Source: CAG-611 sp964487215
GTDB lineage: Bacteria > Bacillota_I > Bacilli_A > RF39 > UBA660
Reading direction: 5' to 3'
DNA: 10,200 bases
Assembly: GCA_964487215.1 (NCBI GenBank)
Contig: CAZAPU010000033.1
Span: 1 to 10,200 of the forward strand
Part shown: positions 5,338 through 10,200 of the stretch, in pieces
Position numbering within the stretch: position 1 is the first letter of the stretch
Layout: the number at the start of each line of letters is the position of its first letter
Translations under genes and position numbers: made by a program
The notes under the pieces: generated by a model
Seen by the model: the letters and a program-made list of their open reading frames with translations, nothing else
Databases searched by the model: none
What the model was told of the DNA's origin: nothing

Positions 5338-5354
5338 TTGGAAATATTTTCCAA
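5338..5354. promoter_or_regulatory. 17-bp perfect palindrome upstream of the AgrD-like gene
   Basis: TTGGAAA-TAT-TTTCCAA: 7-bp arms with a 3-base centre, just upstream of the TTGCAC repeats and beyond the tagO-like terminator. As the gene's stop and terminator lie further right, it is most simply read as a binding site for a dimeric DNA-binding protein. Confidence 0.45.
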
Positions 5355-5376
5355 TTTTATTTTAACATAATAATAT

Positions 5377-5406
5377 AAAAAAAATAAATAGTTATACTAT
5401 TTATTT
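5377..5406 (-). terminator. intrinsic terminator after the tagO-like gene
   Basis: An 11-bp AT-rich stem (5382-5392 with 5396-5406) with a 3-base loop is followed by more T on the minus strand. The TAG stop of the transferase gene lies in the first arm. It separates the envelope genes from the agr-like locus. Confidence 0.7.
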
Positions 5407-6479
5407 TTATTTGTTGCTTTTGTTTTTTTATCATAATTTTTTGGATGTTTTTTATCCGCTATTATACTAGTTCTAGTAACTATCCAAACTAATAATATAA
5501 ATATTATTAAATAAATAACTACTCCAACTTTTTTATCTTTTAAAATATATATTATAGAAGCAGCTGCAAACAATATATTCATTGCATAAATTGCTAATAC
5601 AGTGTTCCTATGTGAAAGTCCTAAATCTAATAATTGATGATGTAAATGACATTTATCTGGCAAATAGATAGGTTGTTTTTTTATTAATCTTCTAATTATT
5701 GCAAATAATGTATCAAGAATAGGAATTCCTAAGATACAAACAGGTACAAATAAGGAAATCATTGCTGTGGTTTTAAAACCTAAAAGAGAAATTACTGCAA
5801 TCATAAATCCTTGAAACATAGAACCAGAATCTCCTGCAAAAATTTTTGCTGGATAAAAATTATGATATAAGAAGCCTAATGTACAACCAAACATAATAAA
5901 TGTTAATGTCATTCCTAATGCATTAATGCTTCCTTGCATAAATGCTATAATACCAATAGTGGCATAAAATATCGCACATGTTCCTCCAGATAATCCATCT
6001 AATCCATCAATTAAATTTATAATATTTATGCATCCAACAATAAATAAAATTGTAATTAAATATGACCACCAACCAAAATTTAAAACTAGACCAAAAATTG
6101 TAGCATTGCCTATAGTGATATTTCCATAGAAAACAACTATGCAAGCTGCTAATATCTGACCTAAAAATTTTGTTTTAGCTCCTAAAGGACTTATATCGTC
6201 CATTACTCCAAATAAAATTATAATGAAGCTTCCAATTAAAATAGAGTTCATCTGAATACTTTGTTCTCCAAACAAAATATATCCAAATAAAAACCCTAAA
6301 AATATTCCTAATCCACCAAGTCTTGGAATAGGTATTTTATGAACTTTTCTTTCATTAGGTATATCCATTGCTCCAATATGTTTTGCTATTCTTTTTACAT
6401 AAAATATTACTCCAAGAGTAAAAAACAAACATGATAACACTATAATTAAAATATGTGTTGTATTATTTAAGTCTAACAT
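5397..6479 (-). CDS. tagO: undecaprenyl-phosphate glycosyl-1-phosphate transferase, MraY/WecA/TagO family
   Basis: A multi-pass membrane enzyme that moves a HexNAc-1-phosphate (GlcNAc-1-P in TagO/WecA) from its UDP sugar to undecaprenyl phosphate, the first step of teichoic acid or other wall glycan synthesis. Conserved sites: DD at 94-95 in MDDISPLGAKTK, NLIDGLDGL (155-163), FAGDSGS (214-220) and HLHHQLL (278-284), whose HxHH form separates WecA/TagO from MraY. About ten or eleven hydrophobic segments are present, and the C-tail is Lys-rich. The length (360) is normal. It follows mbl but has its own promoter, inside the 36-base spacer. The ATG follows AGGTGG. The exact sugar and polymer are not fixed by sequence. 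Confidence 0.88.
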   Translation of the reverse strand: MLDLNNTTHILIIVLSCLFFTLGVIFYVKRIAKHIGAMDIPNERKVHKIPIPRLGGLGIFLGFLFGYILFGEQSIQMNSILIGSFIIILFGVMDDISPLGAKTKFLGQILAACIVVFYGNITIGNATIFGLVLNFGWWSYLITILFIVGCINIINLIDGLDGLSGGTCAIFYATIGIIAFMQGSINALGMTLTFIMFGCTLGFLYHNFYPAKIFAGDSGSMFQGFMIAVISLLGFKTTAMISLFVPVCILGIPILDTLFAIIRRLIKKQPIYLPDKCHLHHQLLDLGLSHRNTVLAIYAMNILFAAASIIYILKDKKVGVVIYLIIFILLVWIVTRTSIIADKKHPKNYDKKTKATNKNK

Positions 6480-6495
6480 TTTACCACCTAATAAA

Positions 6496-6523
6496 ATTAT
6501 AGCACAAATAATTTATTAATCAA
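6496..6523 (-). promoter_or_regulatory. tagO promoter with extended -10
   Basis: TTGATT (6518-6523), a 16-base spacer and TGC-TATAAT (6496-6504) on the minus strand. The -35 overlaps the mbl stop codon. The start is about 17 bases downstream of the -10. Confidence 0.6.
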
Positions 6524-7502
6524 TATAATGAAGTTTATCTAGTAAAATTCCTGTACCTGTTGCTACACAATTTAAAGGTTCTTCTGCTATAAATACTGGA
6601 ACATTTAATTTTTCTTCCAATAAAGATGGTAATTCTTTTAACATAGCTCCTCCACCAGTTAATACTATACCATTTTCTATTATATCAGCAGATAATTCTG
6701 GAGGAGTCTGTTCTAAAACTACTTTTATCATTTCTATAATTTTATTAATACTACTTTTTAATGCATCTTCTATTTCTTCACTTGAAATAGTAATTGTTTT
6801 AGGAAGACCGCCTACTAAGTCTCTTCCCCTAACATCCATTTTATCTTTTTTATTACCATTTTTAGCAGTTCCAATATTTATTTTTATTTTCTCTGCTGTT
6901 TTTTCTCCAATTAATAATTTATAATTGTTTTTAACATAAGCAATTATATCTTCATCAAAAACATTACCTGCTGTTTTTATAGAGGCACTAGTTACAATAT
7001 TACCAAGTGATAATACTGCAATATCTGTAGTTCCTCCCCCAATATCAACAACCATGTTACCAATTGGTTTAGCAATATCTAATCCTGCTCCAATTGCTGC
7101 TACTTTTGGTTCTTCTTCTATGAATACTTTTTTTGTACCAGTTCTTTCAGCAGCATCTTTTATTGCACTTTTTTCTACTTCAGTAATATTTGCAGGACAA
7201 CATATTAGTATTCTTGGTTTAAATAAACTACTTTTCATATTTACTTTTCTTAATAAATAATTAAGTAACATTTCAGTTGCCTCAAAATCTGCAATAACAC
7301 CATCTTTCATTGGTTTTATTACTCTTATTTTTCCTGGAGTTCTTCCCATCATTTCATCTGCTTCTTTACCAAAAGCTATGGGTCTTTTACTTTCTTCTTC
7401 TACTACTACAACACTTGGTTCATTTAAAACTATTCCTTCCCCTTTAACATATATTAGTACATTAACAGTACCAAGATCTATACCAATATCTTTTCCAAAC
7501 AT
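6516..7502 (-). CDS. mbl: MreB-family actin-like cell-shape protein, Mbl-like
   Basis: MreB-type proteins polymerise under the membrane and guide sidewall peptidoglycan synthesis. The actin ATPase core is complete: phosphate 1 IGIDLGTVNVLI (6-17), phosphate 2 VVDIGGGTTDIAV (about 151-163) and the adenosine motif GIVLTGGGAMLKELP near the C-terminus. MFGKDIGIDLGT and KGEGIVLNEPSVV are closest to Bacillus Mbl among the paralogs. It is 328 residues, full length. The start is 2 bases after the stop of the SpoIIQ-like gene, with its ribosome site (GGAGAA) inside that gene, so the two are co-transcribed and probably translationally coupled. The presence of this gene points to a rod or elongated cell. 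Confidence 0.94.
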   Translation of the reverse strand: MFGKDIGIDLGTVNVLIYVKGEGIVLNEPSVVVVEEESKRPIAFGKEADEMMGRTPGKIRVIKPMKDGVIADFEATEMLLNYLLRKVNMKSSLFKPRILICCPANITEVEKSAIKDAAERTGTKKVFIEEEPKVAAIGAGLDIAKPIGNMVVDIGGGTTDIAVLSLGNIVTSASIKTAGNVFDEDIIAYVKNNYKLLIGEKTAEKIKINIGTAKNGNKKDKMDVRGRDLVGGLPKTITISSEEIEDALKSSINKIIEMIKVVLEQTPPELSADIIENGIVLTGGGAMLKELPSLLEEKLNVPVFIAEEPLNCVATGTGILLDKLHYID

Positions 7503-7504
7503 AA

Positions 7505-8137
7505 TTAGAATTCTCCAATTGTTTTTCCATAATATTCTTCTGGGTTTACTAATTCATCATTATAGAATAATTCAAAATGTAAATGATCTCCTAATTCACT
7601 TCCAATTGAATTAGTACCACTTTTACCTATTATTTGTCCTTGTGAAACTTTATCATTTTCTTTTATTGTTACTGAACTTAAACTTTGATAAGTACTTATA
7701 ATATTTTCACTATGTCGTACTTTTACTGTAATCCCTACAATATCATCTTCTGTTATAGAAATAACATTACCATCTAAAATTGATACTACATCAAATCCAT
7801 TTTCTGAAACATAATCTACTCCTGAATTTTGAATATATGTGTTTTCAAAAAATATTATTGAGTCTTCTTGACTATCTTTTCTATAATCATAAAAGTTTTT
7901 GCCTATAGATGCAGAATCCCCAAAATATGGTTTAATAATTTTTACCTCATCTGTACTTATTACTGGTACACTATTATCTAATAACACTTCATAAGATACA
8001 TATAGATAATCATCCTCTAATTTTACTTCTGCTACTTGTAATGATTTTGATATTAAAAAAGTCATTAACATAAATAATACTACTAACAATAAATAAAGAC
8101 TTGGAAGAACAAATGGTTTTAGTTTTCTTTTTACCAT
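7505..8137 (-). CDS. SpoIIQ-like membrane-anchored LytM/M23-fold protein, probably inactive as peptidase
   Basis: One N-terminal membrane helix (about 10-30) places the rest outside the membrane. Residues about 100-205 form a LytM (peptidase M23) fold: NSGVDY, FDVVSILDGNVISI, STYQSLSSV, KVSQGQIIGKSG and HLHFEL. The pattern, including TYQSL and the spacing, is that of SpoIIQ, the forespore protein that pairs with SpoIIIAH during engulfment in Bacillus. Of the zinc ligands, D108 and H185/H187 are present, but the first His is Asn (N104); Bacillus SpoIIQ also lacks that His and has no peptidase activity. In Bacillus, spoIIQ lies near mbl too, which supports the call. Whether this organism sporulates is not known; a scaffold role in wall growth with Mbl is possible. 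The Shine-Dalgarno lies in a hairpin. Confidence 0.75.
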   Translation of the reverse strand: MVKRKLKPFVLPSLYLLLVVLFMLMTFLISKSLQVAEVKLEDDYLYVSYEVLLDNSVPVISTDEVKIIKPYFGDSASIGKNFYDYRKDSQEDSIIFFENTYIQNSGVDYVSENGFDVVSILDGNVISITEDDIVGITVKVRHSENIISTYQSLSSVTIKENDKVSQGQIIGKSGTNSIGSELGDHLHFELFYNDELVNPEEYYGKTIGEF

Positions 8138-8140
8138 AAA

Positions 8141-8177
8141 AAATCACCTCATTAAGAGTTTTTACAATTAATGAGGT
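8141..8177 (-). terminator. hairpin covering the SpoIIQ-like ribosome site, also terminator-like
   Basis: A perfect 10-bp stem (8146-8155 with 8168-8177, ACCTCATTAA/TTAATGAGGT on the minus strand) with a 12-base loop is followed by GATTTTTT. Its second arm contains the only good Shine-Dalgarno (GAGGTGA) of the next gene. It could end upstream transcripts, hide the ribosome site, or both. A weak -10 (TATAAA, 8190-8195) would start a transcript almost at the hairpin. Confidence 0.65.
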
Positions 8178-8190
8178 TTTTATTCATAAT

Positions 8191-8388
8191 TTATACTAAT
8201 TTTAATATAAGAGCAAAATCATAGATTAAATTTGTTATTAAATATATTAAAGCAAATGCAATAAAAAAATAGAACATTCTTGCTTGAATAATTTTATTTT
8301 TTTTAAAAATAGAATTTATATTTATTGAATCTAATGAAATAACTACTAAAATTGTAACTATTAAATATAAATATACTTTAGGATTCAA
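8191..8388 (-). CDS. ywzB: YwzB-like DUF1146 small membrane protein (TTG start)
   Basis: A 65-residue protein with two membrane helices (about 4-20 and 38-62) joined by a basic loop. The loop FKKNKIIQARMFYFFIAFALIYL matches the pattern of DUF1146/YwzB, a small integral membrane family of Firmicutes found near the ATP synthase and murA genes in Bacillus; its function is unknown. The start is taken as TTG (8386-8388), which overlaps the TGA stop of rpiB (TTGA). No ATG lies close by and the ribosome site is weak, so translation probably depends on coupling to rpiB. The family match by length and loop is fair, not certain. Confidence 0.7.
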   Translation of the reverse strand: MNPKVYLYLIVTILVVISLDSININSIFKKNKIIQARMFYFFIAFALIYLITNLIYDFALILKLV

Positions 8389-8828
8389 TTTCTTTTTTCT
8401 ATCCTTTTAACTTGATTTAATCTATTTTTATATACTTCTTCTTCTAACATTTCAGTTTTTAAAAATTTATTTACTATTAATTTTGCTTTTAATGACAACA
8501 TATTTCCTCTAAAAGCTATAACATTACAATTATTATGTTCTTTTGCTAATCTTGCTTCTTTTATTGAGTCTACTTTTGCACAATAAACTCCATCCATTTT
8601 ATTACAAGTTATTGACATTCCTATTCCTGTTCCACATATTGCAATTCCTGTTTCTATTTCTTTTGATTGGATTTTTTTACCTAATTTTTCTGCTAATAAC
8701 GGATGATCAATTCTATCAAAATTGTTTGTACCAAAATCTTCTACTTCATATCCTTTTTCTTGTAAATATACTTTTATTTTTTCTTTTAGTTTGTATCCTC
8801 TATGATCTGCTGTAATTCCTATTTTCAT
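8385..8828 (-). CDS. rpiB: ribose-5-phosphate isomerase B
   Basis: Interconverts ribose 5-phosphate and ribulose 5-phosphate in the pentose phosphate pathway (RpiB/LacAB family). MKIGITADHRGYKLK carries the D8-H9 pair. C65 in AICGTGIGMS is the base that opens and isomerises the sugar, and H98 in EHNNCNVIAFRG matches His99 of the Escherichia coli enzyme. At 147 residues it is typical. The start is the ATG at 8826-8828, 6-7 bases after GAGGTG; a GTG at 8837 belongs to the ribosome site itself. LacA/LacB or allose isomerase activity is possible in the same family, but a lone gene fits RpiB. It overlaps the following ywzB-like gene by 4 bases. Confidence 0.92.
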   Translation of the reverse strand: MKIGITADHRGYKLKEKIKVYLQEKGYEVEDFGTNNFDRIDHPLLAEKLGKKIQSKEIETGIAICGTGIGMSITCNKMDGVYCAKVDSIKEARLAKEHNNCNVIAFRGNMLSLKAKLIVNKFLKTEMLEEEVYKNRLNQVKRIEKRN

Positions 8829-8848
8829 ATCATTCACCTCTAAAAATA

Positions 8849-8854
8849 ATTATA
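8849..8854 (-). promoter_or_regulatory. probable -10 of rpiB
   Basis: A perfect TATAAT, with TG just upstream, lies 20 bases before the rpiB start and directly after the rpmE terminator. The -35 position (TTTCTT) falls in the terminator arm and is weak. Confidence 0.45.
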
Positions 8855-8864
8855 CATTAAAAAC

Positions 8865-8889
8865 AAAAAAAAAGAAACTTGGTTTCTTT
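8865..8889 (-). terminator. intrinsic terminator after rpmE
   Basis: An 8-bp stem (8871-8878 with 8882-8889, AAAGAAAC/GTTTCTTT) and a 3-base loop are followed by a run of T on the minus strand. The first arm starts at the rpmE stop codon. Confidence 0.8.
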
Positions 8890-9094
8890 ATTTCTTTAAT
8901 CCGTATTTTTTATTAAATTTTTCTACATTTCCTGTTGTTGTTGCTGAACCTAATTTTCCAGTATAAAATGGATGACATTTTGAACAAATGTCTAAATGTA
9001 CTTCTCCACCTTTAGTAGATTCTGCAGTAAATTTTTCTCCACATACACAAATAAATGTAGTTTCTTTTGATTCTTTATGAATACCTTTTCTCAT
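8888..9094 (-). CDS. rpmE: 50S ribosomal protein L31 (zinc-binding, C+ form)
   Basis: A component of the large subunit that helps bridge it to the small subunit. MRKGIHKESKETTFICVCGEKF, then LDICSKCHPFYTGK and VEKFNKKYGLK are typical of L31. Four cysteines (C16, C18, C37, C40) mark the zinc-containing C+ form. At 68 residues it is complete. The ATG follows AGAAGGAGA-type purines (GGAAGGAG) at good spacing. It has a strong promoter and a leader of about 50 bases with a small hairpin. It has its own terminator, so it is a single-gene unit. Confidence 0.96.
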   Translation of the reverse strand: MRKGIHKESKETTFICVCGEKFTAESTKGGEVHLDICSKCHPFYTGKLGSATTTGNVEKFNKKYGLKK

Positions 9095-9111
9095 GTCTTT
9101 CTCCTTCCGCC

Positions 9112-9129
9112 ATAGCTAATTAAAGCTAT
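9112..9129 (-). promoter_or_regulatory. small hairpin in the rpmE leader
   Basis: ATAGCT/AGCTAT pair across 6 bases, just upstream of the ribosome site in the rpmE leader. Leaders of L31 genes in Firmicutes are known to carry structured autoregulatory elements; whether this short stem is one cannot be settled here. Confidence 0.35.
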
Positions 9130-9149
9130 AGTAATTCAATTTCCATAGT

Positions 9150-9178
9150 ATTATAGCAAATATATTTTAATTTAGCAA
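9150..9178 (-). promoter_or_regulatory. rpmE promoter, extended -10
   Basis: TTGCTA (9173-9178), a 17-base spacer and TGC-TATAAT (9150-9158) on the minus strand. It is the best-formed promoter in the window and sits directly after the murA stop codon; no murA terminator was seen. Confidence 0.75.
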
Positions 9179-9192
9179 GTCTTTTTATATTA

Positions 9193-10200
9193 TTATTTTA
9201 TTTCAATAAGTTCTATATCAGCACCAACATTAGTTAATTTTTCTATTATATTATCATATCCTCTTAAAATATGTTCAATGTCTTTAACAGTAGTTGTTCC
9301 TTTGGCAATAAGTCCTGCTATTATCATTGCTGCTCCACCTCTTAAATCTGTTGCCTTTACTGTTGATCCTTTTAATTTTGTTGGTCCTTTTACTAAAGCA
9401 GTTTTGTTTTTTGCTTTAATATTAGCACCCATCTTATTTAAATATGCAACATGCATAAATCTATTTTCATATATATTTTCTGATATTTTTGATGTACCTT
9501 TACATTGAGTTAAAAATGTTGAAAAAGGTTGTTGTAAATCTGTAACAAATCCTGGAAAATAATAAGTATTAACATCAACTGCTGTTAGTTTATTGGTACT
9601 ATTACACAATACATAATCTGAGCCTATTTCAAGGTTAGCACCAGCTTCATTTAATTTTGAAGTTAATGCTTCAATATGTGATGGAATAATATTATCAATT
9701 TTCAAATTCTTTCCTATTAATGATCCTATTATTATATATGTTCCAGCCTCTATACGATCTGGTATTATTTCTGCAAATCCTTTTCCTAATCTATCTACAC
9801 CTGTTATTTTTATAACATTTGTACCAGCACCTTTAATGTTAGCACCCATGCTATTTAAGAATGTAGCTACATTAATTATTTCTGGTTCTCTCGCAGCATT
9901 TTCAATAGTTGTTACTCCCTCTGCTTTTACTGCTGCTAGCATAATGTTGATAGTGGCACCAACTGATGCAATATCTAAATATATTTTAGCACCCTTCAAT
10001 TTTTCAGCAGTTATAGTATATCTATCTTTTTCTTCTTTTACTGTAGCACCTAATTTTTTAAATCCTTCTAAATGTAAATTAATTGGTCTTTTGCCAATAT
10101 TACATCCTCCCGGAAAATACATCTGTACTGATTTGTATTTTGAAAGTAATGCTCCCATAAAATAATATGAAGCTCTTAATTTTTTTGCAATTTTTTCAGG
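9193..10200 (-). CDS. murA: UDP-N-acetylglucosamine 1-carboxyvinyltransferase (5' end off window)
   Basis: MurA transfers enolpyruvate from PEP to UDP-GlcNAc, the first committed step of peptidoglycan synthesis, in the cytosol. The open frame continues to the right edge, giving 335 residues; about 85 N-terminal residues, including the Lys-Asn substrate site, are missing. The fragment starts PEKIAKKLRASYYFMGALL, equivalent to the MurA segment before the active-site loop. The catalytic Cys is in PGGCNIGKRPI (C33 of the fragment), so the enzyme is the fosfomycin-sensitive Cys form. FPGFVTDLQQPF and ENRFMHV are further hallmarks. The ATG at 10158 is internal, not the start. Its neighbour rpmE recalls the Bacillus murAZ-rho-rpmE order with rho missing. 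Confidence 0.95.
   Translation of the reverse strand, partial: PEKIAKKLRASYYFMGALLSKYKSVQMYFPGGCNIGKRPINLHLEGFKKLGATVKEEKDRYTITAEKLKGAKIYLDIASVGATINIMLAAVKAEGVTTIENAAREPEIINVATFLNSMGANIKGAGTNVIKITGVDRLGKGFAEIIPDRIEAGTYIIIGSLIGKNLKIDNIIPSHIEALTSKLNEAGANLEIGSDYVLCNSTNKLTAVDVNTYYFPGFVTDLQQPFSTFLTQCKGTSKISENIYENRFMHVAYLNKMGANIKAKNKTALVKGPTKLKGSTVKATDLRGGAAMIIAGLIAKGTTTVKDIEHILRGYDNIIEKLTNVGADIELIEIK

Noticed and set aside
7054..7614. Plus-strand open frames antisense to mbl and the SpoIIQ-like gene
   Set aside because: Shadows of well-conserved minus-strand genes; Leu/Ile/Ser-rich low-complexity translation and no ribosome site.
8543..8815. Leucine- and phenylalanine-rich plus-strand frame
   Set aside because: Antisense to rpiB, whose catalytic motifs are intact; the composition reflects reversed Lys/Glu codons and not a real membrane protein.
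8829..8837. GTG start for rpiB
   Set aside because: The GTG lies in the ribosome site GAGGTG; the ATG at 8828 gives the standard RpiB N-terminus.
9278..10165. Plus-strand frames antisense to murA
   Set aside because: murA is conserved through this whole stretch; the antisense frames have no recognisable family or start signal.
1..10200. Mycoplasma-type genetic code (TGA as Trp)
   Set aside because: Tryptophans in conserved proteins are TGG and rpiB ends in TGA at the expected length.

Overview
The window comes from a very AT-rich, low-GC Gram-positive-type bacterium. It fits an uncultured gut Bacillota/Bacilli lineage (RF39-like or a Mollicutes relative that still makes a wall) better than a true Mycoplasma. 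Reasons: all real genes lie on the minus strand; peptidoglycan and wall genes are present (murA, mbl, a tagO-like transferase); Trp is encoded by TGG and TGA ends rpiB, so the standard genetic code is in use; and many promoters carry an extended -10 (TGn) with a weak -35. The placement is inferred from gene content and not from any tree.

In transcription order (right to left): murA (5' end off the window), rpmE (L31), rpiB, a ywzB/DUF1146 membrane gene, a SpoIIQ-like LytM-domain gene coupled to mbl (MreB family), then a tagO-like glycosyl-1-phosphate transferase. This looks like a collapsed form of the Bacillus neighbourhood that holds murA, rpmE, rpiB, ywzB, spoIIQ and mbl. It is a cell-envelope and housekeeping block.

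Next (5396-3542) comes the most interesting part, a compact agr-like peptide-signalling locus. It has an AgrD-like peptide gene cut by a 100-N assembly gap, a short AgrB-like membrane peptidase that keeps the His/Cys pair, an 81-residue sigma-region-4-like helix-turn-helix protein overlapping it, and an AgrA-like LytTR regulator whose receiver domain has lost its phosphorylation residues. No AgrC-type histidine kinase is present. An upstream region with a 17-bp palindrome and two TTGCAC direct repeats looks like its control site.

After this come stress and housekeeping genes: a cold-shock protein (TTG start), long-form ribosome hibernation factor hpf, a HAD phosphatase, a MerR/GyrI-like regulator with a 19-bp-spacer promoter, an MGMT-like protein without the active cysteine, and the first 122 codons of uvrB. 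Most of these units end in a short AT-rich intrinsic terminator that runs straight into, or overlaps, the promoter of the next gene. No stretch longer than 300 bases lacks a gene. No tRNA, rRNA, insertion sequence or CRISPR array was seen.
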